From contig NRSV01000001.1 of NCBI GenBank assembly GCA_002286855.1, positions 844,276-908,275 of the forward strand: a DNA stretch of 64,000 nt, read 5' to 3'. Both the position numbers and the translations under genes were made by a program. Shown in pieces: positions 43,737 to 55,013 of the stretch. This stretch comes from Bipolaris cookei. Taxonomy: Eukaryota > Ascomycota > Dothideomycetes > Pleosporales > Pleosporaceae. The notes beneath the pieces are model-generated. The model searched no databases, was not told the origin of the DNA, and saw only the letters and a program-made list of their open reading frames with translations. Position 1 is the stretch's first letter. Every line of letters begins with the position of its first letter.

Positions 43737-44817
43737 ATGTCCTATACCAGCCCATCGTTGTTCTTGTCCTTGCCCCGTGAACTGCGGGATGAGATTCTAT
43801 CTCATCTCATACTACCACAATACGTCTATACTTCGAGTACAACTGAAGACACCTGGAATTTGTACCGATCTAATCGAGCTACGGGAGAGACTCACATCGA
43901 CACACGTATCAGGCTGCCTCAACGTCCGCCTGCAAATGTTCTTGCAACCTGTCGCCAGCTAAGACAAGAATGCCTTGAATATCATGCCCGCTGTCTACAC
44001 GCCGCCCAGCCAAGTATATCGCCAAACCCAACAGATCGACCCAAGAGCAACATACTGGCAGAAAGACTCGGCTCCGAGTTTGCCGAGGAGGCGGAACGAA
44101 CTTGCGACGATAGTACGCTACGAATCACTATGGAGATACAACGGCCTCTGCGTGGTCCCCACGGGTATTACATTCCGATGCGCGATCAGAAGCATCTATC
44201 GCCTCGTTTCCTTGCACTCCTGCCACTTATGGACAAGGCAAGAAGATTGAGACTCATTCTCTGGCCTGGGTATGACTGGTGGAACGGCGGTCCTCAGGTT
44301 CTCGTCGACAAGTATGGAAATCCCCGCATCAATGCAGATGAAGCAGCCAAGCCAAATGCCGCCACACTAGCCATCAAAAATGTGCTTGATTACTTCCCTC
44401 ATGTTGAAGAACTCAGTGTAGATGTGCTCATGCAAGCATCAGAAGGGGCAAGATGGGACCTGCCGGAACAGAAATGGGAGAACATTCAACCATGGCTCGA
44501 TGCGCCTATTACACCAGATGTGAGCCCAAAATTGACGAAGATTACTCGTCACCTCACGGCATTTTGGCATGTTTCGAGACCAGAGCCATTCTATGTTCAA
44601 CATGAGGTGCGGCAAATAGGAAATGAATGGAAGATTGACAGGAAGGGCGACATGGGCACAGTAAGTGGACTACTAGGTCTTATCCGAGCGAGCGAAATTT
44701 GCTGACTTGTCATATGTGCAGCCCACAATGAGATCATTCTGTGACACCAGCCGCCCGGAAGACATGGACTATTTAAACTCACTTATGGTGGAGCAAGCTT
44801 TTGTCCGCACAGACTGA
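43737..44817 (+). CDS. F-box-like protein, 339 residues
   Basis: Two exons, 43737-44660 and 44722-44817. The N-terminus LFLSLPRELRDEILSHLIL is the degenerate F-box typical of many fungal '2EXR/F-box-like' proteins, followed by ANVLATCRQLRQECLEY. The middle part contains LLPLMDKARRLRLILWPGYD and NVLDYFPHVEELSVDVLM, where the ladder of hydrophobic residues fits a short LRR-like fold. The 31-residue second exon (MRSFCDTSRPEDM to FVRTD) is given by a good GTAAGT donor and TGTGCAG acceptor. No partner is known. It is probably intracellular. Confidence 0.72.
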
Positions 44818-45442
44818 AAAAGCTTGTTGAATACTATCAAAAGGACTCTTCTTGTATCCGCGCCGGAGAATTATGGCTTTACTTCCATGGCGCTATTGGC
44901 ATTTAAATTGGCATTCAATTAAGCACCGGCGATTTGTTTCACACGTGGGGTACAACTAGCGCAAATACTATGTACGGAAAGGGTAGCGGCACCATGTTTC
45001 GAATGCAAGCATGGTGTTACCGGCTACGGGGTACATGGGGAATGTTGATCATATTGGGAGAAGAGCATGTGACCACTTTGTGAATTTCTTCCGTCGGTTA
45101 TTCCAGAGCCAAACCCAGGCCAACTCCCCACCAATGTCTAGAACAGGACCCCGGCCTATTCGAGATGATCGACGTGTTCATGGGCCAATCATTGGACATC
45201 TTGAAGAGGAGAAACTGCTTGTTCTAGAATAGCCCTTTTGACATATACTTACGTTTATGTCGAAACGTCGGTTGTAGGTTACTATACAGGGTTTCTCGTG
45301 TATGTCCGCTCCACCCTTCATCTCGCTGACCATACGCGTCTTTGCACAATTAAAATACTTAAAGGTCAGCACTTCGCTCCAAGTATGTAATTTCGGACCA
45401 CGCTTATCCACCCTTCCCTCTCATAACACACTCTTGTCAACC
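44818..45442. other. Spacer upstream of GH12 gene
   Basis: 625 bases with the GH12 promoter and the 3' end of the F-box-like gene. An AT-rich TTAAAATACTTAAAGG lies about 85 bases before the GH12 ATG and may be a TATA-type element. No gene is seen. Confidence 0.4.
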
Positions 45443-46236
45443 ATGAAGTTTTCTGCATTCCTTGCTGTAAGCTCGGCATCCCTTGCCCTTGCGGTGCCTG
45501 CATCCTCTATTCAGAAGCGCGCAGACTTCTGTGATCAATGGGGTTCTCAAGTCACTGGCGCTTACACCATCTACAATAACCTCTGGGGCAAAGCTGATGC
45601 TAGTTCCGGATCTCAATGCACTGGAGTTGACAGCTTCAGCGGTAACACGCTCAAATGGCATACCTCGTGGTCATGGGCTGGTGGGTTCGTTACATCCTTA
45701 ACAATTCATATTAGCATTACGTGTCTAACTGCATCAACAGTCCCGGAAAAGTGAAATCCTTTGCCAATGTAGTAACAAAGATCAACAAGAAATCCCTTGC
45801 ATCGATCAAATCCCTCCCTTCAGTCTGGAAGTGGACCTACACCGGCAACAACATCATTGCAGACGTAGCCTACGACCTCTTCACCTCGAGCACACCCACC
45901 GGCAGCGAAGAATACGAAGTCATGATCTGGCTTGCTGCCCTTGGCGGCGCTGGTCCCATCTCCAGTACTGGGAGCCCAATCGCTACCGTCACCCTTGCAG
46001 GCTCCAGCTGGAAACTGTACAATGGCAAGAATGGTCAAATGAGTGTGTTCAGCTTCGTCGCTGAGAAACAAGTTCAGGGCTTCAGTGGAGACCTTATGGA
46101 TTTTATCAAGTATCTTACTTCCAAGCAAGGCCTTCCCAGCACTCAGATTCTGATTAGCGCTGGTGCTGGTACTGAGCCTTTCTCTGGCAGCAACACCAAG
46201 TTTGTTACCAGCGCGTTCAGCTTGGCCGAGAATTAG
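45443..46236 (+). CDS. GH12 endo-beta-1,4-glucanase / xyloglucanase
   Basis: Two exons, 45443-45684 and 45741-46236; 245 residues. Residues 1-18 are a signal peptide, followed by a KR processing site. The mature enzyme is a textbook GH12 jelly roll: DFCDQWGSQVTGAYTIYNNL at the start, HTSWSWAGG, WKWTYTGNNIIADVAYDLF, EYEVMIWLAALGGAGP (nucleophile Glu) and AGAGTEPFSGSNTKF (acid/base Glu). It cleaves beta-1,4-glucan or xyloglucan of plant walls outside the cell. The donor chosen (GG/GTTCGT) rebuilds WAGGPGKVK; an alternative GTGGGT donor four bases upstream gives WAVPGKVK. It has no carbohydrate-binding module. Confidence 0.93.
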
Positions 46237-47219
46237 ATTTCTTAATAAATCTGAGCACTGAGCGCAATGCTTCTCTCTCGCATGGATGCTGAAAAATTCT
46301 TGTACATATCTTTTCGTTGTGGTAGCGTGTGGGACTTTAGCCTTTGTACATACTGATAGGACTATCTTATCTTGGACCACGTTCACTCGTCCCTTTCTCT
46401 ATTCATTCGCATGAACATACTCGAAATCGACTCTTGTGGTTACTGCTGATCAGTTGGAGTATGGAGTCTTTCGGATTCACGAGTTAGTTATTTGCCGTGC
46501 GATAGGACTTGTGGAGTGGAGTGTAGGGTTCTGCCAGGCATTAGAGGTTTGCTCCAAGATGAATTAACGATAAGGAGCGGGTATATGCTAGTGAAAAGCG
46601 GCTCTTGTGTTAGTCATAACAAATGGTTTTCTCTTACAATGTCTAAGTATCTTAACACATGATCATAGCGTCGGGAGGAGGGGGGAGCTTCCACAGCACC
46701 TTCTGCATTAGTGCATGTCAGTGCACCATGTTACTGACAAGCTTTGGTTGCCGAACACGTTCGCTCGTCCGTCCCCTTGCAGCCAATAACATTGACCCCC
46801 CAGCGCACATGTCTTGAACCAAGCAACGTCGTTCTGCAGACGTACTGTAGTCCGGCACCACTATCGAATGAACGTTGCGATGATCATGCTCGATGACGAT
46901 CTGCTCCTCTTCGACTATCCTTCATTGCCATGTCCGCCGCGCTGTCATCCATCGTTTCTCCCGCGTCGGCGCCCCAAATGCCGCAGCATGCCAGGTACAT
47001 GAACTCTGATTGGGATTTTGCATCCCATCAATACTTGTTCCCGCGGGCCATGCAGCAGCATTCGAGAAACTGACAGGACTAGCCCCCCCCCCCCGGTAAC
47101 CCAGGATCCTGGAGAAAGTGCAATGTCATGGAAAGCTACAAAAAGGCTATAGACGTCCAGAAAGCTCGATCCCCAAGCTTGAGCGATATTCTTCCAAAGC
47201 ACAAGGGACGTTTCTCAAT
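46237..47219. other. Spacer upstream of PhoD gene
   Basis: 983 bases between two plus-strand genes. It holds a CACGTT site near 46756 and a poly-C run at about 47083-47094. I see no gene. Confidence 0.4.
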
Positions 47220-49203
47220 ATGAGGCTTCAACTCCTTTCGTTATTGCCGCTGGCATCCGTTGCCAGCGCCAGCTGGTCGAAGAATCTGAATTACCGCTCG
47301 CCTTCAGAACACCATCCGGCTCTTGGAATCTCAATTCACAAGGTGGCCAAGAGGAATGATCCAGCATCCGCATATGAACCTTTCAGCTTGAACTTCACCC
47401 ATGGTGTTGCCTCAGGAGACCCATACCCAGACAGCGTCATTCTCTGGACACGCGTTGCGCCTCAGAACGACAACTCGCAATCCAATGTTACAGTCACGGG
47501 TTACGCACCTCTTTTTGACCACGACAATGAAAAGTACGTACAGGTGTCCAAGTCGCCAATTTGCGTGGAATACAAAGTCTACGAGGACAAGGATGCTTCG
47601 TCGACGGTAGACTCAGGCGAAGTATACACCAGCTCCGATGTTGATTTTACAGTCAAGGTCGAGGCCAAAAACTTGAAACCATACAGCACGTATTATTACC
47701 AGTTCAATGTATGCGATTCGGACAACAAGAGCCCTCTCGGCCGCACCAAGACCACACCAAATGCCAACGACGACATCACTAATGTCAGGCTTGCTGTGTA
47801 CAGCTGCTCAAATTATCCTTTTGGCTTCTTCAATGCGTACGGTAACACTGTGCGAAAGGTATGTTATGCTACTTTTCGAGTCGGATCTGCCCTGAACTAA
47901 TCGTGATGTAGGACTCTGTTGATTACGTCGTTCATCTTGGAGACTACATTTACGAGTACAAGAACGGCGAGTATGGCTGGGGTAACAGCATTGGCCGTAT
48001 CCCCGAACCGGACCGTGACATCTACACTTTGTACGATTACCGCAAGCGACTTGCAACCTACCGCACCGACTTGGATCTTGTTGCTAACCATCAGGAATTC
48101 GCATGGATCCCTGTTTGGGACGATCATGAAGTAGCTGATAACACGGTATAATCAGTCTCTCTTCTTTAAAAAAAACTTATTCTGATAATCGATAGTATCG
48201 CGACGGCAGTTCCAAACTCAACAACACTGAAGACTCATTCATTTACGATGGGGGCGTTTCAGTCGACCAGCGGAAAATGAACGCAGTTCGCGCCTACTTT
48301 GAATGGATGCCTATTCGCCAAGTTGACATGGACGATAACCTGCGTATCTGGCGGTCCTTCTCCATCGGCAAACTGGTCGATCTGATCATGCTCGACACAC
48401 GTCAATACGATCGCTCCATCACCGATCTCTACTGGAACACTGACTACATCCACAAAATCTCCAACGACGCCAGCCGCTCTCTCATGGGCGCCAACCAGGA
48501 GAACTGGTTCTACCGCAGTCTCTCGCATTCGGCCAAACGCGGCGCAACATGGCGCGTTGTTGGCTCTCAGATCATCTTCTCACGCCTGAATCAGTCCGCA
48601 GCATACGGCGAAGAGAACCCACTCAACTACGATGCATGGGACGGATATCTAGCCAACAAGAACCGCACGCTGAACCATCTCTACAGCAACAACATCAACA
48701 ACAACATTTTCCTCGCAGGAGACAGCCACGCTTCATGGGTCAGTGACCTCATCTGGCTCGACGAAAAGAACTACGATCCCAGCACGGGTGCCGGCAGCAT
48801 CGGCGTTGAATTCGCTGGTTCGGCAGTAACTTCGCCTTGCCCTTATGGCGCAAATATCTCCCTTGCAACTGCAAACAACTACTCATCCATTATTGAGTCG
48901 GCGAACCAGGAGCTGCAATGGCAAGACTTGTACTACCGCGGTTACTTTGAGCTCCACTTCTCGCATGACGAGCTCACGGCGAAGTTCTTTGGTCTACCGA
49001 CAGTAGTCATGCGTAATGGCTGGGAAATTTCCCTTGCTAATTTCACAGTCAAGAGCGGAGAGAACAAACTCCAGCGTCCCGTTGCGGGCGGTGTTGTTGA
49101 GAGCGGCAGTTTGAAGGGAGGAAAGACGATGCAGAATAATATTACGCTCGATACCAATAACGGGACTTGGTTTGTGAGCCATGCCGACTTGTCTGTTTTG
49201 TAA
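47220..49203 (+). CDS. Secreted PhoD-type phosphatase (alkaline phosphatase D family)
   Basis: Three exons, 47220-47858, 47912-48145 and 48196-49203; 626 residues. A signal peptide (LLSLLPLASVASASW) leads. The N-terminal beta domain has FTHGVASGDPYPDSVILWTR. The metallophosphatase core has LAVYSCSNYPFGFFNAY, VVHLGDYIYEYKNGEYG (metal ligands), WIPVWDDHEVADNTYRDG, LIMLDTRQYDRS and FLAGDSHASWVSDLIW (catalytic D-S-H). Several N-x-S/T sites support secretion or a vacuolar/extracellular place. The family releases phosphate from mono- or diesters using Fe/Ca or similar metals. It ends 166 bases from a histidine phosphatase gene pointing toward it. Confidence 0.92.
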
Positions 49204-49369
49204 GGCAACGAAAAAAAATCTAGTGGAAAATTGGGGTTAGAGCTGGGTTTGATATAATACCAGAGAAGAAGAAAACCCTAGAATTTGTATCTTGACTAAA
49301 CTAATTCTAATGTCATGATGTTTGCTAAACAAAAAGAATAACTCTATGTCTATGTCTAGTGACACACAT

Positions 49370-51206
49370 CTATTCGTACCCAGCTGGTTCGGGTTTCCCG
49401 GGGAAAGCAGGCTGATCCAAACGACTGGCGCATGCAGCCTTCCAGTTCTTGGGCGTGTACTTGTCAACGATGCCCTTGAAAGCTTCCAGCGTGCAGAAGC
49501 TCGTGTCACCCTCGAGATGCTTGCCTACTGCTTTGCAACCTGGTATCTGCATGATTTTATCGTTGTACCTGATTCGCACGTAGTAGTCGTTCAACTGGTC
49601 GCGCTGGGTCGGCGTAAGGTCAGTCAAAGGCTTTCGCGCAATGCCCTGGGGCACGAGACTAGCGTCTGAAATAACTTTTGTGCTGCCAAAGAGGGAAGAC
49701 CACCAGCTTTGGCTTTGTTGCTGTGGGTTCTGTTCAGGCTGGGAAGGCATCTGGGTCACAGTGCTGGCATCTCGCTTTCTGAACATCTCAACGGCGACAT
49801 GGGATGTGAATGGGGGCCAGTTCTCGCCTTCAAATGCACCGAGCGACGTCAACATGCCGGCCAAGGTCGTATCGTGACAGCCAGACATGGCGAACCGAAT
49901 GTTTGTTTCGCCGCCTCGGCCTTTGCCTAGCTGGCCATCTACACCGCCTACCTCGACGATCCCGGAGTTTCCGTTACGTTCGACGCTGCCGACCATGCGA
50001 GATGTGATGTCACCCATCAGACCGCCGATACCGAGCATACGGTACTCTGATGACTCGGTGTAACCCTTGTACCATTCTTCCACGGCAATCTTATCAATGA
50101 TTGAGCGGGCTTTGGGATCGTAGAGTGCCCTAGGAAGTTTAGTCTCCGGTCCGTGAGCGTCGGTCGCATTCAACGTGTCCATGATACCTGAGAGCCGTGG
50201 GTGAGAATCAACAGCGACCTTTTGTTCATTAGGCATCCATTTCGAAAAGACTTTGGAGAGGTAACGCATGTCGTCCGTATCATTCCATCTATCAGCTGCG
50301 CGCTGTGCAAATGCACGGCTGAGCTGGGCAAAACGCCTACAGCTTGCATCGTTGGGGTATAACGTCTCATCCGCAGGCGTTCTGGTAATGACTGTAGGAG
50401 GAGGGAAATCAGAGGCTCTTGCTGAGGGCGGGTAAAAACCCCAGAATGCCTGCTGAACGGACTCCAGAGCACGTGGGATAGGTGTTGCACGTAGGTAGAT
50501 CATGTCGCTGTCTGAAATCAGCGCTGGCATGAACTTGAGCTGGTCGATATAAAGATGGCGGAGTCGCTCGCCCAGAGCTAGTGTCGTCTCTCGGCCTTTG
50601 TCTGTAAGCTCGCCTGGTTGGCATATCGCATCAAACTCGCCCTTGGGTCCCGAGGCAATGACTAGGGGTTATTAGTGATGGCTGCTTCGAGGGCTGGGGG
50701 TTTGTTACCCGGCCCATCGTCCATGCCAAAAGTCTCTAGTCGCCTTCGGTATTTGAGTTGATCCCATTTTGAGAAATCCTTGGTGTTGAGTATTACGCTT
50801 GTTAGTTGGCGAGCAGAATTACAGTATGGCCAATCTGCGAAGGCGTCAGACCAAACTTTTGGAGTTACTTGGTGGCTATCTCATACACGCTGGGAGTCCC
50901 GTCTGGTGTTGTTGTTAGCGATCGTCATGTGGTGTGCGAAATTGAAGGCTTGTCTACGTTTTGAAAGCGAGGTGACACAGGGCTTCTTTCGCCTGGATAC
51001 TCATGTCAGTACTGGCGTGCGTGGACAATTGTATCATGCTAGAGAATCTGACCATGACGTAATAGCTATCTCTGATTAGTAAAGTCACAAAGAGAAGTCA
51101 CAATCATCTGTCTTACAATCTGTACAAGCTGTAATTCGAGCTCTCTTGGATACAGCTTCTCAAGCTCGTCCTTTGAGTAGGGTTGACGCGGGACCAAGGT
51201 AGTCAT
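49370..51206 (-). CDS. Histidine acid phosphatase (branch 2), six exons with micro-exons
   Basis: My model has six exons: 51206-51117, 51065-51053 (13 bases), 50992-50958 (35), 50902-50887 (16), 50834-50709 and 50661-49370; 523 residues. The joined N-terminus reads ELQLVQILLRHGERSPVSP; the catalytic RHGxRxP (residues 33-39) is split across the 13-base exon. Then come TGLPAYWPYCNSARQL, GELTDKGRETTLALGERLRH, IYLRATPIPRALESVQQAF, and the second catalytic motif MSGCHDTTLAGML (His-Asp, 356-357). This is the ACPP/ACP6-like clade of phosphomonoesterases. No clear signal peptide is seen, so cytosolic or mitochondrial location is possible. The last exon has an extra Gln-rich insert (PEQNPQQQSQSWW). 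Every intron keeps GT-AG and frame. Confidence 0.87.
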
Positions 51207-51615
51207 GACTATGTGAACCAAAAGAATTGCAGTTATACCAAGAAATCGTCTTCTGCAGTCCGCGAAAAAGCAAAGTCAGGTTGAATCCGGTGGAAGACGT
51301 TCTTCACGACGCTGATAGTCACGTGAGGCGTGCGGACGTCATTGTGTCTCATTGGCCGGCGCTATTCCGCTCAGTCTCACGATGCATCACGCGTAACTTT
51401 GGCCGTCTTTTTGAGATTTATGAAGCTACAACATCAAGCCTTCGCCAATTGACCTGTCAAGACCTTAATTTGACTTTCCGCGTGCATGAAGATCTGATCC
51501 GATCCAGTCGTGTAAGTAAAGAATACATACGCTGAAAAGTTTCGCTGCTCAAATGCCTGACCACAATTTTAGTATCGTCACTCTTCGCCCGCCGTTCTAG
51601 GCATACCAGGACGAC
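51207..51615. promoter_or_regulatory. Bidirectional promoter, histidine phosphatase / PPR gene
   Basis: 409 bases between two divergent start codons. It contains CACGTG at 51321-51326, 115 bases from the phosphatase start, in the context GTCACGTGAGG. Pho4/NUC-1-type bHLH proteins bind CACGTG when phosphate is low, so this is a candidate control site; Cbf1 or other bHLH factors also bind it. Confidence 0.55.
51321..51326. promoter_or_regulatory. CACGTG E-box upstream of acid phosphatase
   Basis: A perfect CACGTG palindrome 115 bases before the histidine phosphatase ATG and 290 before the PPR gene ATG. The sequence is certain; the factor bound is inference. Confidence 0.45.
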
Positions 51616-54450
51616 ATGTTGAGCGCATACGTATGTCGACAATGTCGGACACGTCTTTCCCGAAACGCCGGTCTCGCTCGGAATCCTCAATGGCAATCTC
51701 GAACCATATTCACCTCGCTGCGTCCGCGACCGAATATTAAACCAGATGGGAGCAAAGCAGAGTCTACGGTTCAGGAAGAGCAGCTCCTTGCACAAGAAAC
51801 AGTACAGGATGGATCAAGCATGCGGGTCACATTGCAAAGGCAGCGACCGCTTGTGCGGAAAACAACACAAGATGAGCCAGACATACAATACACACAAAGA
51901 AGGAGCCAGCGGGTACCACTCAGCCGCTACTCGGGTCTATTGGATGACAGTGCAGCTACCGATTCTTTATACGGTGACTACGGGCAAAAAGACACATATC
52001 AGGAAGCAGGACAAACAGAGGCACCAAGTGACAAACTGACTTATGCTGCTCCAATCCGTGAAGCTCTTGCCGACAGTCGTATCCAAGAAGCCTGGGATTT
52101 ATTCGATAAGACGTACACAGAAAAAGGATGTAAAGCCCTGACTGAGCCAACCTATCCTGGAGAATTGTTGAGACAAGAATTTGTTTTCAGCCGTCTTCTC
52201 GGAGCTGTCACGGGAGCGCTTTGCTCAGGCAGGAAAAGTGTGCATGTCACCCCGACCCAGGTACTATTCAAATACCAGCAGCTTGGTATTGCTCGCCCCG
52301 AATACTGGGTTAGGCCAACACTAGCCCGTCTGACACACGAAGTGATTCAGGCTTCGGAAACCTCTCAACAAAACTTGCAATTGTTGCTTGATGAGTTGGT
52401 TTCTTTATGGCGACTGTTCTTCCAATGCATGAGATCAGAAAGCGATGCAATTGAGGCCATCAGCGACGACTGGTCTCTGCCACTTCTTGAGGAAATGCCC
52501 GACGTGTATGATTCTAGAGATTTTAACATGCGTTTGCAGGCGTATATTCCCAAATATATCAATAGTCCCGTATTAGGCTTTTGTGCTGTATACCTGTATA
52601 GCAGTTCGGACGCTCTGGACCCGACTATCCGACAAAAAGCAGCGCCCTTTTTACATTTTCTTGAAAGGTTACTTGCTCAGTCACGTGTGGACACCATATT
52701 CATACACACCGAAAAGTCGGGGCAATTTAGAGAATTGCCAGTCAATTTTCGACAGGAAATAAGAGCAAAGATTGAGGCAGCACCCCGAAAGGCCATGGTA
52801 GCCCTTGGTAAAGAGGGTGAAAGCCCTGACGAGATGACCAATCTAGAAGCATTCCACATGAAGAGCATAGCTCGTGTCGTTCAAACCATGACATCGATCA
52901 GAAGGTTAGACAGCATCTGGGAAGAGGTCCAAGAAACATATCTTACCGAAAACAAGACCTCGATTCCCCGTTCAGTATACAATAGCTTCCTTTCCGGTTA
53001 CTTGACTCTTCTCAATTCACAACGTGCAGTAGAAGTGTGGAATCACATGATGACACATGGCGTCAAGCCAGACGTACAGTCGTGGGTTGCTCTTCTGAAT
53101 GGGTGCGCCAAAGCAAAGGACCTTAACGGATTCAATGCTATGTGGCAAAGGATGGTGAATAGCGGTATCGAACCAGAAAACTATGCCTGGACAACGCGGA
53201 TCAATGGTCTAATGTCGCTGCGACAAATCGACAAAGCGTTGGCTGCGTTGGATGAGATGGGCAAACGCTGGCTCGCAGCAGAATACGCCACCAACAACAC
53301 GAAGGCACAGGGCAAGGGTCAAAGAGGCGCTAACAAGAGTCCCTGCAAGGCTGTGAACAAGTGCACGAAACCTTCTATCGAGGTCATCAACGGAGCGATA
53401 TCGGCCATTGTACAGATACGTCCCGAATCAATGCGTCACGAGAAACGTGTAGCATACGTGCAGAAGATTCTCGAATGGGCGACAAATTTTCAGATCAAGC
53501 CGAACGCCATTACATACAACAGTTTGATACGACTGTACCTGTTGGCAAAGGACACACGAACCGCTTTCAGACTTCTATCACAGATGGAGAAGGAAGGGAT
53601 TGAAGGCGACATTGCAACGCACACAATGCTCATGAGCGCCGCGTTTGAGAACCAAGTTTTTGATGGGCAGACGGAGCAGGAGCAAACGGAAAAAGTGCTG
53701 GCAATGTTAGACGACCTAGAAAGCAGCGGGTTGACGCTGAACGACCACGTCTACTCGACAGCCATTGACCGCCTGCTCAAAGGATATGCCAACTACACAG
53801 CTGTCCGCGCCGTCATGGAGCACATGACGCAAAGGAATTTGACACCCTCAGCCCACGTGTACACATCACTGGTAACGCACTATTTCCAGTCAGAGCCGGC
53901 GAATCTGGCCGAGGTGGACAGCGTCGTCAACCTGCTCTTCACGGCGCCGCGCATGCCAAGCGACCGCATCCTCTACGACCGTCTGGTAGAAGGGTATGCA
54001 CTGCATGGCGAGGTAGGCAAGATGATGAGCGTGCTGACACGCATGTCCAAACAGGGCCTGCTACCCGGGTGGGGTGCGCTGATCGCAGTGGTACGAGCCT
54101 TGGTGCAAGAGGGCGACTACGAGCGTGCGCGTGATGTGGTTCGCGACGTTGCCAAAGGCGAAGGTGTAGCCAGAGGCGGTATCCTGGGGGACAGGAATAT
54201 GGAAAGTACCTTTCGCAATATGGTGAGCAGACTGGGGCTTGGTGAGGAGCGGATGGGTGATTTCTTGGCGAGTGCGAAGCAGAGGAATAGTGGCAGTGTT
54301 GTGCATCACTTTATGGAGAGTGGGGGTCTCGACTCTTCGTCGGCACAGCAGCAGCGGCAGCATGCGTCAGACGAGGGAGCTGTTGAGGAAGATGTGCATG
54401 GTTTCTTGTCCAAGGAACGTGAGCCTGAGCTACGGGATCAGAATCCCTAA
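51616..54450 (+). CDS. Mitochondrial pentatricopeptide-repeat protein
   Basis: A single 2.8 kb exon, 944 residues. The N-terminus MLSAYVCRQCRTRLSRNAGL is basic without acidic residues, as in mitochondrial presequences. From about residue 455 the chain has PPR units: SVYNSFLSGYLTLLNSQRAV, EVWNHMMTHGVKPDVQSW, ALLNGCAKAKDLNGFNAMW, AITYNSLIRLYLLAKDTRTA, QMEKEGIEGDIATHTMLMSA, and further repeats to about 850. A Lys-rich insert sits between units at about 557-578. PPR proteins bind organelle RNA or assist assembly of respiratory complexes. Its length and layout resemble fungal CIA84-type complex I assembly factors; that assignment is a guess from memory. It diverges from the phosphatase gene across 409 bases. 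Confidence 0.85.
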   Translation: MLSAYVCRQCRTRLSRNAGLARNPQWQSRTIFTSLRPRPNIKPDGSKAESTVQEEQLLAQETVQDGSSMRVTLQRQRPLVRKTTQDEPDIQYTQRRSQRVPLSRYSGLLDDSAATDSLYGDYGQKDTYQEAGQTEAPSDKLTYAAPIREALADSRIQEAWDLFDKTYTEKGCKALTEPTYPGELLRQEFVFSRLLGAVTGALCSGRKSVHVTPTQVLFKYQQLGIARPEYWVRPTLARLTHEVIQASETSQQNLQLLLDELVSLWRLFFQCMRSESDAIEAISDDWSLPLLEEMPDVYDSRDFNMRLQAYIPKYINSPVLGFCAVYLYSSSDALDPTIRQKAAPFLHFLERLLAQSRVDTIFIHTEKSGQFRELPVNFRQEIRAKIEAAPRKAMVALGKEGESPDEMTNLEAFHMKSIARVVQTMTSIRRLDSIWEEVQETYLTENKTSIPRSVYNSFLSGYLTLLNSQRAVEVWNHMMTHGVKPDVQSWVALLNGCAKAKDLNGFNAMWQRMVNSGIEPENYAWTTRINGLMSLRQIDKALAALDEMGKRWLAAEYATNNTKAQGKGQRGANKSPCKAVNKCTKPSIEVINGAISAIVQIRPESMRHEKRVAYVQKILEWATNFQIKPNAITYNSLIRLYLLAKDTRTAFRLLSQMEKEGIEGDIATHTMLMSAAFENQVFDGQTEQEQTEKVLAMLDDLESSGLTLNDHVYSTAIDRLLKGYANYTAVRAVMEHMTQRNLTPSAHVYTSLVTHYFQSEPANLAEVDSVVNLLFTAPRMPSDRILYDRLVEGYALHGEVGKMMSVLTRMSKQGLLPGWGALIAVVRALVQEGDYERARDVVRDVAKGEGVARGGILGDRNMESTFRNMVSRLGLGEERMGDFLASAKQRNSGSVVHHFMESGGLDSSSAQQQRQHASDEGAVEEDVHGFLSKEREPELRDQNP

Positions 54451-55013
54451 AGGCTATGTGAGATGGGTAGCTTAGTTTGCCCCATTATAAAAAAGAAGGC
54501 GTCTAGTCGTGCACATATCGGCATATGGGGTTGTCGTGTTGAAACTTTGTGCAGTCACATCTTGATAAGCCTTTGTTGTAAACGTTCTTTTTTATCTCTG
54601 CATATCACCAGTAGGAGCACCCAGCGTTGGCACGAGAAAACGTTCCAACCCGTCCTCAGATCGATGCACAGAAACCTTGAGATCGGAGGGGAAGAGGGGG
54701 GGGTGAGTGGGGGGTGGTCTGAAGGAATGGGCAAAGATGCTCGCATGACATAATAGCAGGGGTTCCAATATGGGCCAGACGATAGGAGGCATTAATTATG
54801 ATCCGAACATGACCAATCGCAAGGACGAATGAAAATGTTTTTTTTCTTCTTCCTCTTCCTTCCTTCATCCTTCCCGCTTCATCTTTGCCAGATCCTTGGA
54901 AACGCAGTGGGGCCCAATTGCTCGTGCTCCAGTGCAAGTTATTCGACCAGCGGATTATGAATCAAACCCTCCCTCCCCCTTCCCCTCTCCCCCTAGTTTG
55001 GAGTAGTTATGTA
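54451..55013. other. Spacer between PPR gene and transposon B
   Basis: 563 bases with the PPR 3' end. It contains C/T-rich tracts near 54843-54875 and CCCTCCCCCTTCCCC near 54972. No gene. Confidence 0.4.

Noticed and set aside
45820..46386. 188-codon minus-strand frame opposite GH12
   Set aside because: Shadow of the enzyme's second exon.
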